The position numbers and the translations under genes are program-made. Below are positions 18,834-28,104 of a stretch of 64,000 bases of DNA, in pieces (positions within the stretch are counted from its first letter, which is position 1; each line of letters opens with the position of its first letter). This DNA comes from Commensalibacter intestini A911. GTDB taxonomy: Bacteria > Pseudomonadota > Alphaproteobacteria > Acetobacterales > Acetobacteraceae. The notes under the pieces were generated by a model, which saw only the letters and a program-made list of their open reading frames with translations, was not told the DNA's origin and did not search any database. The stretch is taken from contig NZ_AGFR01000003.1 of assembly GCF_000231445.1 (NCBI RefSeq), positions 682,001 to 746,000 of the forward strand, given 5' to 3'.

Positions 18834-19742
18834 ATGGCTGTAAATGCTGTGAATTACTCGATAATAAAAACCTATAGTTTTGTGTTCTTGGCGCTTGTAT
18901 TGTCTTCTTGTTCTAAAGAAGATGATTCAAATTTGGCACAAGTGAAGCCTCATTATGAAATAGGGCAACCCTATCAACTGGGGGATCGCTGGTTATATCC
19001 AGAAGAGAATTTTGCTTATAAAGGCACAGGTATTGCTGTTGTTTCTTCTAAAAAATCACGACAAGTAACTGTTGATGGTGAAATTTATAATCCTCAATCG
19101 ATGACGGGTGCGCATACAACATTGCAATTACCCTCGATTGTTCATGTTCGTAATTTAGATAATGGTAGGGAAATTACCATTCGATTGAATGATCGACCCG
19201 TATCGACTGCGGATAGAGTGCTTGAATTAACACCAAAGGCAGCAAGCTTATTGGGATTATCTAAGAATTCTACGGCTAAAGTAGAAATTATAGAAGATGA
19301 GCAACGAAGTCAGGATTTGGCATTTAAAATGCCAGGTGGTCCTCAGACACAAATGCAAGTAAATACAGCTCCTTTGGGAACGATTAAGGTTGAGAATTTA
19401 GATGGTTCTCCTCAACCTTCAAATTCTCAAACGCAACCTCTTGAACAACCTCCAACAAATAGTGTACAAGCATTGGTGCCTTTGGAAGAATTGCCTGCGG
19501 TTTATCAACAAGGTGCTGCGACTGGTGGACAATTATGGATTGATGGTGGTTCTTTTACGTCAAGTATTTATGCTAATCGTCTAGCTGCAAGGATGGGCGG
19601 ACGTTTAGTAACGACTTACGTTGGTGGACGACGTGTTATTAGAGTTCGTTCTGGCCCTTATGCGACGATAGAGCAAGCAGATCAGAATTTGGATTCTTTG
19701 TTACAATCTGGCATAAAGGGTGCCAAAATTATCGTTGAATAG
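18834..19742 (+). CDS. rlpA: RlpA-like septal lipoprotein with double-psi barrel and SPOR domains
   Basis: This 302-residue outer-membrane lipoprotein candidate has an N-terminal signal ending in the lipobox VLSSC (Cys about residue 26). The opening YEIGQPYQLGDRWLYPEE is the RlpA signature. The double-psi beta-barrel follows, with GEIYNPQSMTGAHTTLQLP and LNDRPV holding the Glu, His and Asp known to matter in Pseudomonas RlpA. A proline/glutamine linker (about residues 185-225) leads to a C-terminal SPOR domain (GQLWIDGGSFTSS to the end) that binds denuded septal glycan. RlpA proteins cleave naked glycan strands at division. No clear ribosome site precedes ATG 18834. It sits 13 bases before the preferred dacA start. 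Confidence 0.88.
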   Translation: MAVNAVNYSIIKTYSFVFLALVLSSCSKEDDSNLAQVKPHYEIGQPYQLGDRWLYPEENFAYKGTGIAVVSSKKSRQVTVDGEIYNPQSMTGAHTTLQLPSIVHVRNLDNGREITIRLNDRPVSTADRVLELTPKAASLLGLSKNSTAKVEIIEDEQRSQDLAFKMPGGPQTQMQVNTAPLGTIKVENLDGSPQPSNSQTQPLEQPPTNSVQALVPLEELPAVYQQGAATGGQLWIDGGSFTSSIYANRLAARMGGRLVTTYVGGRRVIRVRSGPYATIEQADQNLDSLLQSGIKGAKIIVE

Positions 19743-19755
19743 GAATAGAATAAGC

Positions 19756-20988
19756 GTGCAAACTCGTAGATCATTATTAACAGGTGCTAGTGGCCTTGCT
19801 GTTTCTTTGGCTGTTATGAGCGCTTCTCCTGCTGAGGCAAAACGTAGTCAACGTAAAAAAGCTGTAGTTTCCCCAGCACAACAAGCTGTGGCTCCAAGTG
19901 GCCCTCCAGCGATTACGCCTATTGGCCCTTTTGCAACCAGTGCACAATATGCTTTTATTATGGATTATAATACAGGCGCTGTTTTGATGGATAAATTGGC
20001 TGATCAACCAATGCATCCTTCTTCATTGACGAAGATTATGACATGTTACATTGTATTTGCAATGTTGCGTACTGGTCGTATCAAGTTAGATCAGATGTTA
20101 CCAGTCAGTGAAAATGCATGGAGAATGCAAGGTTCAAAAATGTTTGTTCCTTTGAATGGACAAGTTTCTGTGCAGGATCTCATTCAAGGGGTGATCATTC
20201 AGTCGGGGAATGATGCTTGTATTGTTTTGGCTGAAGGCATCGCAGGATCAGAACAACAATTTGTTGCGATTATGAATGATTGGGCGCCTAAATTAGGGCT
20301 TAAACATACGCATTTTATGAATTGTACGGGATGGCCAGATGACAATCATTTAATGTCAGCACATGATATCGCGTTGATTGCGTATCATCTTATTCATGAT
20401 TATCCAGAATATTATCACTTCTTTTCCGAAAAAGAATTTACTTTTAACCATATTACTCAAGGCAATCGTAATGTTTTGGTTGATAAAGGCTTGGCTGACG
20501 GTCTTAAAACAGGACATACTGCGGCTGGTGGATATGGTCTTTGTGCGAGTTCGGAGCGAAATGGTCGCCGTGTAATTATGGTGGTAAATGGTATGTCTTC
20601 GATGAACGAGCGTGCTCATGAAAGTGAACGTTTGTTGCAATGGGCTTTCAATCAGTTTGAAAATGTTAAGTTATTTAACAAAGGGGAAGTAATTGAAACT
20701 GCACCTGTATGGATGGGAACCTCTCCAACGGTGCCATTGGTTGCAGGTGAAGATTTGGTTATGACTCTGCCTGTTGGGTGGAGGAATAAAATGCAAGTGG
20801 CATTAGATTATAATGCACCTATTGCAGCACCGATTACAAAGGGACAACCAGTACAGGCTTCTTTATCTATACAAAATGGTGGACAAGCGATTCAAGTTCC
20901 TGTTGTTGCAGGTGAATCTGTGCCCAAATCAGGAATGATTTCAAGAACCTTTAAAAATATTGGTTATCACTTCGGAAGAAAAATATAA
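19756..20988 (+). CDS. dacA: D-alanyl-D-alanine carboxypeptidase (PBP5/6 family), Tat-like signal
   Basis: This low-molecular-weight penicillin-binding protein of about 410 residues removes the terminal D-Ala from pentapeptides. The serine-enzyme triad motifs are visible: SSLTK (SxxK), SGN (SxN) and LKTGHT (KTG). The C-terminal domain (VPLVAGEDLVMTLPVGW) is the PBP5 beta domain, and the final RTFKNIGYHFGRK is a typical amphipathic anchor. GTG 19756 is preferred over GTG 19720 because AGGAAT lies nine bases upstream and the product begins QTRRSLLTGASG, a twin-arginine-like signal. Upstream rlpA ends at 19742. Tat export of a PBP5 is unusual compared with E. coli. Confidence 0.92.
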   Translation: MQTRRSLLTGASGLAVSLAVMSASPAEAKRSQRKKAVVSPAQQAVAPSGPPAITPIGPFATSAQYAFIMDYNTGAVLMDKLADQPMHPSSLTKIMTCYIVFAMLRTGRIKLDQMLPVSENAWRMQGSKMFVPLNGQVSVQDLIQGVIIQSGNDACIVLAEGIAGSEQQFVAIMNDWAPKLGLKHTHFMNCTGWPDDNHLMSAHDIALIAYHLIHDYPEYYHFFSEKEFTFNHITQGNRNVLVDKGLADGLKTGHTAAGGYGLCASSERNGRRVIMVVNGMSSMNERAHESERLLQWAFNQFENVKLFNKGEVIETAPVWMGTSPTVPLVAGEDLVMTLPVGWRNKMQVALDYNAPIAAPITKGQPVQASLSIQNGGQAIQVPVVAGESVPKSGMISRTFKNIGYHFGRKI

Positions 20989-21074
20989 TTCTTTCATGTA
21001 TGAAAGGTAAGGGCGAGTTTTTTCCTGTTTTTATCTTTCATTTTAATATTATTTAGGAAAGATATTATACGGTT

Positions 21075-21710
21075 ATGACAGGATATATGATCACTTTCGA
21101 GGGTGGAGAAGGTGCTGGTAAATCCACACAGGCCCAACGTTTATATGAAGCTTTTGAACGAGATGGTCGAAAAGTTTTATTAACCAGAGAGCCTGGTGGA
21201 ACAAAAGGGGCTGAGGCTATTAGAGAGTTGTTGCTTTTTGGTGGTCATTCTCTTTCTTTACGTTCTGAAATTATGGCACATTTTGCAGCGCGTTGTGATC
21301 ATATTGATCAGGTGATGAAGCCTGCATTAAATCAAGGGTGTGTTGTCATTTGTGATCGTTATATTGACTCTACTCTTGCTTATCAAGGTTATGGCCTAGG
21401 TAAGGGAGATCCTCAGCTTTTACAGTATATTCAAACCCTTTCTAACCTTGTTGAATTACAACCCAATTTGACATTAATGTTTGAAGCACCTTATGATGTG
21501 ATGAGAGCACGTTGCCATGCTCGCCAAGGAAGAGTTGATCGCTATGAACAGCTTGATGAGACATTTCATTATCGTGTCCTCGATGGATTTCAGCAAATTA
21601 TGGCAGATTGTCCTGATCGTTGTATCCCTGTAAATGGGCATAGAGATGTGGATAGTGTGCATCAAGATGTTTATGAACTTGTTTCTCAAAAACTATTTGA
21701 ATTAAAGTAA
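21075..21710 (+). CDS. tmk: Thymidylate kinase
   Basis: This 211-residue enzyme phosphorylates dTMP to dTDP for DNA synthesis. It has the P-loop FEGGEGAGKSTQ, the DRYIDSTLAYQG (DRY) motif and a lid region around CHARQGRVDRYEQ. The length and motifs match the family. It begins the coupled set tmk-holB-metG: its TAA overlaps the ATG of holB (TAATG). ATG 21075 starts four codons before a second ATG that could also serve. Confidence 0.97.
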   Translation: MTGYMITFEGGEGAGKSTQAQRLYEAFERDGRKVLLTREPGGTKGAEAIRELLLFGGHSLSLRSEIMAHFAARCDHIDQVMKPALNQGCVVICDRYIDSTLAYQGYGLGKGDPQLLQYIQTLSNLVELQPNLTLMFEAPYDVMRARCHARQGRVDRYEQLDETFHYRVLDGFQQIMADCPDRCIPVNGHRDVDSVHQDVYELVSQKLFELK

Positions 21711-22663
21711 TGATACCCAGAGAGAATGATCATTTATGGGGCCATCAAAAAGAGTATGCTTATTTTCAACAAGCGATTGCTCAAGATAAGTTGCATCATG
21801 CTTGGTTGGTTAATGGTGAAGAGGGTATTGGGAAAGCGACTTTCGTCTATCATTTAGTGCGTTTGATTTTGGGGACTAATCCTGCTGCAGTCAGTCGTAT
21901 TAAAGCTGGAAGTCATGCAGACTTATTGGTAGTTGCACGTCGCTTAGATGAAAAAAAGAACCGTCTACGTTCTGAAATTTTGATGGAGGATATCAAGTCT
22001 GTAGGAGAATTCCTACGGTTAACGCCAGCAGAAGGCGGATGGCGAATTGTTGTCATTGAAGATGCAGACTTAATGAATCGCAATGCAGCGAATAGTTTAT
22101 TAAAATTATTAGAAGAGCCTCCTAAAGGTGCATTATTATTTTTAATTACCACTCATCCTAATCGTTTATTACCAACGATTTTAAGTCGCTGTCGTAAAAT
22201 GACATTGCATGGTTTGTCTGATGATGAAATGGCACAAGGTTTGTCAGTGTTAGATCCAAAGCTATCCCAAGGGGATCGAGGTAAAGTGATTGCGCTTGCT
22301 GAGGGCTCTTTGGGAAAAGCATTGCAATTATTAGAAAGTGGACATTTAAATATAAAAGAGATTGTAGAAAATTTATTGACCTATCCAGTAAAGGGAAAAG
22401 AGATTTATCAACAAGTCGATTTAATTTTACAAAAGGAAAATGGATTTTCTATTTTCTTGATTTTATTAACAGATGCGATTTCTGCGCGTATTCGACAAGC
22501 AGCCAAAGCACAAAAAACAGAATTCGGTTATCCTATGCGGCCCGTTCCAGAATGGATTGAAATATGGCAAAAACTTTTAAAGTGGCATAAAGAAGCAGAA
22601 TCTTTTAATCTAGATAAGAAACAAACATTAATTTCTGAATTTAACCTTGTAAGTGAACTATGA
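21710..22663 (+). CDS. holB: DNA polymerase III subunit delta'
   Basis: This is the clamp-loader subunit that helps load the beta clamp, with 317 residues. It is an AAA+ fold with WLVNGEEGIGKATFVYHL (P-loop region), RIVVIEDADLMNRNAANSLLKLLEEPP (Walker B-like and sensor region) and LPTILSRC (SRC motif of delta'). No CxxC-type zinc module is seen between the motifs, as is common in alphaproteobacteria. The start overlaps tmk by one base and the end overlaps metG by four bases (ATGA), indicating translational coupling. Confidence 0.95.
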   Translation: MIPRENDHLWGHQKEYAYFQQAIAQDKLHHAWLVNGEEGIGKATFVYHLVRLILGTNPAAVSRIKAGSHADLLVVARRLDEKKNRLRSEILMEDIKSVGEFLRLTPAEGGWRIVVIEDADLMNRNAANSLLKLLEEPPKGALLFLITTHPNRLLPTILSRCRKMTLHGLSDDEMAQGLSVLDPKLSQGDRGKVIALAEGSLGKALQLLESGHLNIKEIVENLLTYPVKGKEIYQQVDLILQKENGFSIFLILLTDAISARIRQAAKAQKTEFGYPMRPVPEWIEIWQKLLKWHKEAESFNLDKKQTLISEFNLVSEL

Positions 22664-24195
22664 AACCTCATTATATGATTACTACCCCGATTTACTATGT
22701 GAATGGGGCTCCACACGTTGGTCACGCTTATACTTCTATTGCTGCGGATGTTTTGGCACGCTTTAAACGCCTTGATGGATATGATGTATTCTTTTTAACA
22801 GGCACGGATGAGCATGGACAAAAAGTAGAGCAAGCTGCACAAGATAAAGGGGAAACAGCACAAAATTTTGCGACAATGGTTTCTGCACAATTTCGTAATA
22901 TGGCTGATAAGCTCAATGTATCTTATAATGATTTTATTCGCACAACGGAAGTGCGCCATATTAAGAGCTGCCAAGATTTATGGAAAAAAATTGCGGATGC
23001 AGGCCATATTTATTTAGGTGCTTATGAAGGTTGGTATTCTTTGCGTGATGAATGTTATTATGGTGAAGATGAATTAACAACCACTCCAGATGGTCGTAAA
23101 ATCGCTCCAACAGGTGCAGAGGTTAAATGGTTAAAAGAGCCTTCTTATTTCTTTAAGCTCTCTGCTTGGCAAGATAAATTACTAGAATTTTATGAAAAAC
23201 ATCCTCAGTTTATTGGCCCAGAAAGCCGTAAGAATGAAATTGTAAGTTTCATTAAGTCTGGATTGCGTGATTTATCGATCAGTCGTACCAGCTTTAAGTG
23301 GGGTGTTCCTGTTCCTGGTGATGATGATCATGTGATGTATGTGTGGTTTGATGCCTTGACCAATTATATTTCTGCGTTGGGATATCCAAGTATAGAAAGC
23401 TCTGATTTATGGCGTTTCTGGCCTGCGGATTTACATTTGGTAGGAAAAGAAATTGCTCGTTTTCATGCGCTTTATTGGCCAGCATTTTTGATGGCTGCAG
23501 ATTTAGAGCCTCCTAAACGTATTTACTCTCATGGTTGGTGGACTGTTGAGGGTGAAAAAATGAGTAAATCTGTTGGTAATGTCATTGAACCTTTAAAATT
23601 AGTTGAAGAGTTTGGACTAGACCCTGTTCGTTTCTTCTTATTACGTGAAGTTCCTTTTGGTGGAGATGGTGATTATAGCCGACAGTCTTTGATTAATCGT
23701 ATGAATAGCGAATTAGCCAATGATTTAGGAAATTTGGCACAACGCACATTATCTCAAGTGATGCGTAATTGCGGTGGTCAATTACCAGAAATTGGTCAAC
23801 GAAATCAAGATGATGAGGCGTTACTTTCCAAAGCAATTTTGTTACCAGCTTTATTGCGTGAACAAATGGATCGTCAAGCACTGCATGAGTCTTTAGAAAC
23901 GGTTTGGAAGATCATTCGTGCTTCTAATGCTTATATTGATCAGCAAGCACCTTGGGCGTTGAAAAAGACTGATCCAGAACGTATGGCTGTTGTATTGCGT
24001 GTGTTGGTGGATACTTTGCGTATTATTGCAACGTGTTTGCAGCCTTTTATGCCGGATTCAATGGATAAATTATTAAATCAATTGGGTGTTTCTGAAACAG
24101 AACGTCAACTCGCTGATTTAGAGGTCGCAATGCCAGCTGGTCGTGAGCTTCCTGCGCCTTCAGGTATTTTCCCAAGATTTGTAGAGGCTGAATAA
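22660..24195 (+). CDS. metG: Methionyl-tRNA synthetase
   Basis: This class I synthetase charges tRNA-Met. The 511-residue protein has the HIGH-type motif APHVGHAYTSI and KMSKS in GEKMSKSVGNVI. Its connective peptide (DECYYGEDEL...APTGAEVKWLKEPSYFF) lacks the paired CxxC zinc knuckles, so it is the compact zinc-free type. It has no C-terminal EMAP/tRNA-binding dimerisation domain, unlike the long E. coli enzyme. The anticodon-binding helical domain occupies roughly residues 350-500. The ATGA overlap with holB marks the start. tatD follows five bases after the stop. Confidence 0.97.
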   Translation: MKPHYMITTPIYYVNGAPHVGHAYTSIAADVLARFKRLDGYDVFFLTGTDEHGQKVEQAAQDKGETAQNFATMVSAQFRNMADKLNVSYNDFIRTTEVRHIKSCQDLWKKIADAGHIYLGAYEGWYSLRDECYYGEDELTTTPDGRKIAPTGAEVKWLKEPSYFFKLSAWQDKLLEFYEKHPQFIGPESRKNEIVSFIKSGLRDLSISRTSFKWGVPVPGDDDHVMYVWFDALTNYISALGYPSIESSDLWRFWPADLHLVGKEIARFHALYWPAFLMAADLEPPKRIYSHGWWTVEGEKMSKSVGNVIEPLKLVEEFGLDPVRFFLLREVPFGGDGDYSRQSLINRMNSELANDLGNLAQRTLSQVMRNCGGQLPEIGQRNQDDEALLSKAILLPALLREQMDRQALHESLETVWKIIRASNAYIDQQAPWALKKTDPERMAVVLRVLVDTLRIIATCLQPFMPDSMDKLLNQLGVSETERQLADLEVAMPAGRELPAPSGIFPRFVEAE

Positions 24196-24200
24196 TCCGA

Positions 24201-24989
24201 ATGCTTTTAGTTGACTCCCATTGCCATCTTGATTTTTTTACCGACGAGGAAATTACAACACTGTTGGATCATGCTGTGGAGGCTGGTTTAGGCGAGCTTG
24301 TAACGATTGGTACACGTATTTCCAAAGCAGATAAACAAAAGCATATTACAACATTAGCGAAATCTAATTTAAAAATATGGTGCACGGTTGGAACGCATCC
24401 TGAGTATGTAAAAGATGAAGTTTTTGCAACGTCTGATGAAATCTCGGCGTTGACCGAGCATCCAGATGTTATTGGTATTGGAGAAACTGGGCTTGATTAT
24501 TTTTATGGTGAGCCCCATGTCTTTACTAAGCAACAAGAATTTTTTCGTGCTCATATTCAAGCGGCACAAAAGACGCAGTTGCCTCTTTGTATTCATGCGC
24601 GTGATGCAGATGATGATATTGCACGGATTTTACAAGAAGAAACGGAAAAGGGAGGAAGCTTTCCTTTTTTAATTCATTGCTTTACGTCTAGTTTGTCTTT
24701 GGCACAAGCAGCATTGGCTTTGGGGGGATATATTAGTATTTCTGGTATTGTGACTTTTAAAAAAGCTCAAGAGCTACGAGATGTGATTGTGCAATTACCA
24801 GTAGACCGTATTTTAGTAGAAACAGACTCTCCTTATTTGGCACCAGTTCCTCATCGAGGGAAACAAAATGAGCCTGCTTTTGTTGCGCATACTGCGCGAT
24901 ATGTGGCTGAGCTAATTGGAATGTCAGAGGGTGATTTTACTAACCAGACGACTGAGAATTTTCATCGTCTTTTTACAAAGGCTACCTAA
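24201..24989 (+). CDS. tatD: TatD-family metal-dependent hydrolase
   Basis: This 262-residue TIM-barrel nuclease/hydrolase shows LLVDSHCHLDFF (HxH metal site), IGETGLDYFY (Glu), the CIHARDADDD His, a second His in FLIHCFTSS and the Asp in LVETDSPYLAPVPHRGK. Members have 3'-5' DNA/RNA exonuclease activity or D-aminoacyl-related hydrolysis, and the exact substrate is unassigned (YcfH subgroup is likely from the position next to metG). It is tightly packed between metG and the MBL hydrolase, so one operon. Confidence 0.92.
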   Translation: MLLVDSHCHLDFFTDEEITTLLDHAVEAGLGELVTIGTRISKADKQKHITTLAKSNLKIWCTVGTHPEYVKDEVFATSDEISALTEHPDVIGIGETGLDYFYGEPHVFTKQQEFFRAHIQAAQKTQLPLCIHARDADDDIARILQEETEKGGSFPFLIHCFTSSLSLAQAALALGGYISISGIVTFKKAQELRDVIVQLPVDRILVETDSPYLAPVPHRGKQNEPAFVAHTARYVAELIGMSEGDFTNQTTENFHRLFTKAT

Positions 24990-24991
24990 AC

Positions 24992-25783
24992 ATGAAAATC
25001 ACGTTTTTAGGATGTAGTGGTTCAGGTGGTGTTCCTATGGTTGGTGGGGAAGATGGCAATGGTTATTGGGGTGTTTGTGATCCTTTGGAACCTAAAAACC
25101 GTCGAACACGTTCTTCTGTAGTGATTGAAACCAATCAACGAAAACGTATTATCATTGATACGGGCCCTGATATTCGGGAACAATTACTTCGCGAAAAAAT
25201 CAGTAAATTAGATGCTGTAATTTATACGCATGCCCATGCGGATCATATTGCTGGGTTAGATGAACTTCGTTCTATTAATCGTATGATTGGGAAGCCTATT
25301 CCCATTTATGGGACGTTTGATACTTTAGAAGAAATTAAAAGCCGTTTTACATATGCGTTTAAACCTTGGTCAACGGCACCGCATTTTTTCCGTCCTGCGT
25401 TAAAAGTCAATATTGTGCAATATGGTGATGTATTCACGGTTGCAGAAGAAACCGTTCAAACGTTTGAACAATGTCATGGCTTTGGGAAGACGCTTGGTAT
25501 TCGTTGTGGCTCTGTTGCATATTGTACGGATGTGATGGAGATTTATCAGGATGGATTGGATATCCTATCTGGGGTAGAGACTTGGATCGTGGGATGTTTT
25601 CAACGGCAACCTCATCCTGCACATGCATGGGTTGACAAAGTGTTGGAATGGCGAGAAAAGATCAAACCTGGAAAAACAATTTTAACCCATATGGGGCCTG
25701 ATATGGATTGGGGATGGCTTAATCATCATCTTCCTGATGGTGTTGATGTTGCCTATGATGGATTAACTGTTTTTTCCTCTTAA
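24992..25783 (+). CDS. MBL-fold metallohydrolase (PhnP/COG1235-like)
   Basis: This 263-residue metallo-beta-lactamase-fold enzyme opens with ITFLGCSGSGGVPMVGG. The metal motif is YTHAHADHIAGLDELRS (HxHxDH), and later ligands are in ETWIVGCFQRQPHPAH and TILTHMGPDMDW. This arrangement matches the PhnP-like phosphodiesterase group that follows tatD in many alphaproteobacteria. The cellular substrate (cyclic phosphodiester or nucleotide) is not known. Two bases separate it from tatD. Confidence 0.9.
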   Translation: MKITFLGCSGSGGVPMVGGEDGNGYWGVCDPLEPKNRRTRSSVVIETNQRKRIIIDTGPDIREQLLREKISKLDAVIYTHAHADHIAGLDELRSINRMIGKPIPIYGTFDTLEEIKSRFTYAFKPWSTAPHFFRPALKVNIVQYGDVFTVAEETVQTFEQCHGFGKTLGIRCGSVAYCTDVMEIYQDGLDILSGVETWIVGCFQRQPHPAHAWVDKVLEWREKIKPGKTILTHMGPDMDWGWLNHHLPDGVDVAYDGLTVFSS

Positions 25784-25816
25784 AATAAAACTATTAAGCG
25801 CAAGAGTTACATTAAA

Positions 25817-28021
25817 ATGACGATTGATACAGAAGGCCTAGTCAAAGAGACCCCTCTAGCAAGCGCGTTGAGCGAACGCTATTTGGCTTATGCATTATCA
25901 ACCATTATGTCCCGATCTTTACCAGATGTTAGGGATGGGTTGAAACCTGTTCATCGTCGTCTTGTCTTTGCCATGCGTCAATTAAAGCTGGATCCTAAGT
26001 CTGGTTTTAAGAAATGTGCGCGTATTGTGGGGGATGTGATTGGTAAATATCACCCTCATGGGGATGCGTCTGTTTACGAAGCCTTGGTTCGTTTAGCTCA
26101 GGACTTTGCTGTTCGCTATCCATTGGTTGAAGGGCAAGGCAATTTTGGCTCTATCGATGGAGATAATGCTGCAGCCATGCGTTATACGGAATCTCGTATG
26201 ACTATGATTACGCAAGCTTTACTCGAAGGTATTGATGAAGGTGCAGTTGATTTTCGTGATACTTATGATGGGGAAGAAGAGGAACCTATCGTTTTACCAG
26301 GAGCTTTCCCAAATTTGCTGGCTAATGGTGCCAGTGGGATTGCGGTGGGGATGGCAACCAATATTCCACCTCATAATGCTGGAGAGCTTTATTCTGCGGC
26401 TTCATATTTAATTAAACATCCGCAAGCAACGACAAAAGACTTATTACAATTTGTTCAAGGGCCAGACTTCCCTACAGGGGGAGAGCTTGTTGAAGATCAA
26501 GAGTTGATCTTACAAACTTATGAAACAGGACGAGGCTCCTTACGATTAAGAGCCCGTTGGGAAGTTGAGCAAGGACGTTTTGGTACATGGCAAGTGGTTG
26601 TGACTGAAATCCCTTATCAAGTACAAAAATCCAAGTTGATTGAGCAGATTGCATCTTTGATGGAACAAAAAAAGCTTAATTTACTGGCTGATATTCGCGA
26701 TGAAAGTACGGATGAGGTTCGCTTGGTATTGGAACCTAAAAACCGTACGATTGAACCTGAAGTTCTCATGGAATCTTTATTTAAAGCGACACCTTTAGAA
26801 GGACGTTTTTCATATAATATGAACGTTTTAGATTCCAAAGCTGTTCCTAAGGTTATGGGATTAAAAGATATTTTACGTGCTTGGCTAGATCATCGTTATG
26901 TTGTGTTGGTCAGACGTAGTCAGCATCGTTTAAGTGTTCTGGATCGTCGTTTAGAAATCTTACAAGGGCAATTGGCGGTCTATCTGAATTTAGATGAAGT
27001 TATTCGGATTATTCGTGAGGAAGATGAAGTTAAATCTGTCTTAATAGAGACCTTTAAACTTACGGATTTGCAAGCTGAATCTATTCTTAATATGCGTTTA
27101 AGAAGTTTACGTCGCTTGGAAGAAGAAGCTATTCGTCATGAATATGATGAACTTTCAGCAGAGAGACAAGCGCTTGATGCTTTATTAAATGATGAATCTT
27201 TATGTTGGAAGAAAATCACGCAAGAACTGAAAGAAGGGCATAAACAGTTTGGTTCTGGTCCTTTGGGACAACGTCGTACGTTGATTTCTGGTGCACCTAA
27301 AGTTGTTGATGTTGTTGAGGTTTTGGAAGAGGTAGAACGTGAACCGCTTACGGTTATTTTATCTCAAAAAGGATGGATCAAAGCGCTAAGAGGGCACAAC
27401 CTTGATTTATCTACCCAAAAATTTAAAGAAGGCGATCAATTCCAAAGAGCGTTGGAGTGTCAAAGTAATGATCGTCTTTGTATTTTCAGTAGTGATGGAA
27501 AAAGCTTTAACCTAAAAGCAACAGACCTGCCCAGAGGTCGAGGTGATGGGCAACCTGTTCGGTTATTGATGGATCTTTCAAATGATGCATCAATTTTGTC
27601 TCTGTTTATTTTGGATGATGCAAAGAAATATTTGTTAGTCTCTGATGGTGGACGTGGGTTTATTACTGAAGGCAATAATCTGTCCACAGATCGTAAGATA
27701 GGGAAGCAGATACTAAATCTGAAAGATGATGAAAAAGCAATTTACTGTCTTTCTGTAAAAGGAGATCACCTTGCCATTGCGAACACTGTTGGAAAATTCT
27801 TAATTTTCCCATTAGATCAAATTCCAGAGCTTAAAAAAGGTGCAGGGGTTATTCTACAAAAATTAGGAAAAGGGAAACCTAAAATTGTAGCCATTTTCTC
27901 TGCTGAAGATGGGTTGTTGATCTCTGATAAAAGTCGAAAAAGAAGTTTTGAGGAGCTAAAAGATTTTGTGGGAAACCGTGCAGGTGTTGGGAAAAAATCT
28001 CCTAATTGGTTAAGAGGATAA
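25817..28021 (+). CDS. parC: DNA topoisomerase IV subunit A
   Basis: This is the chromosome-decatenating type IIA topoisomerase subunit, of 734 residues. The catalytic Tyr123 lies in AAAMRYTESRM, and the winged-helix DNA gate has RDGLKPVHRRLVFAM. The coiled coil (about residues 350-480) and a C-terminal beta-pinwheel (about 500-720) follow. ParC is chosen over GyrA because of the short pinwheel without a GyrA box (QRRGGKG) and the family-typical N-terminus TPLASALSERYLAYALSTIMSRSLPDV. The quinolone-contact position equivalent to E. coli Ser80 is Ala84 (HPHGDASVYE), while the acidic residue (Glu88) is kept. It ends the long forward block. Confidence 0.95.
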   Translation: MTIDTEGLVKETPLASALSERYLAYALSTIMSRSLPDVRDGLKPVHRRLVFAMRQLKLDPKSGFKKCARIVGDVIGKYHPHGDASVYEALVRLAQDFAVRYPLVEGQGNFGSIDGDNAAAMRYTESRMTMITQALLEGIDEGAVDFRDTYDGEEEEPIVLPGAFPNLLANGASGIAVGMATNIPPHNAGELYSAASYLIKHPQATTKDLLQFVQGPDFPTGGELVEDQELILQTYETGRGSLRLRARWEVEQGRFGTWQVVVTEIPYQVQKSKLIEQIASLMEQKKLNLLADIRDESTDEVRLVLEPKNRTIEPEVLMESLFKATPLEGRFSYNMNVLDSKAVPKVMGLKDILRAWLDHRYVVLVRRSQHRLSVLDRRLEILQGQLAVYLNLDEVIRIIREEDEVKSVLIETFKLTDLQAESILNMRLRSLRRLEEEAIRHEYDELSAERQALDALLNDESLCWKKITQELKEGHKQFGSGPLGQRRTLISGAPKVVDVVEVLEEVEREPLTVILSQKGWIKALRGHNLDLSTQKFKEGDQFQRALECQSNDRLCIFSSDGKSFNLKATDLPRGRGDGQPVRLLMDLSNDASILSLFILDDAKKYLLVSDGGRGFITEGNNLSTDRKIGKQILNLKDDEKAIYCLSVKGDHLAIANTVGKFLIFPLDQIPELKKGAGVILQKLGKGKPKIVAIFSAEDGLLISDKSRKRSFEELKDFVGNRAGVGKKSPNWLRG

Positions 28022-28033
28022 TTTTTAAATAAG

Positions 28034-28072
28034 CAAACATAGAAAATGAATAATACTTCTTTTCTATGTTTG
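28034..28072 (+). terminator. Perfect 13-bp inverted repeat after parC
   Basis: CAAACATAGAAAA (28034-28046) is perfectly repeated in reverse complement at 28060-28072 with a 13-base loop. It starts 12 bases after the parC stop. The stem is AT-rich and lacks a long T tail, so it is a possible intrinsic terminator for the parC transcript. An ATG at 28066 lies inside the stem and is unlikely to be used as a start. Confidence 0.5.
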
Positions 28073-28104
28073 ACGCTATCTATGTAATTCTAGATTTTTA
28101 TTTG

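Noticed and set aside
19720-19755. GTG 19720 as the dacA start, overlapping rlpA
   Set aside because: GTG 19756 has AGGAAT at suitable distance and gives a compact twin-arginine-like signal; the earlier start adds 12 residues before it.
28066-28104. ATG 28066 as the SDR start
   Set aside because: It lies inside the right arm of the 13-bp inverted repeat after parC and has no ribosome site; later ATG codons fit the domain start.
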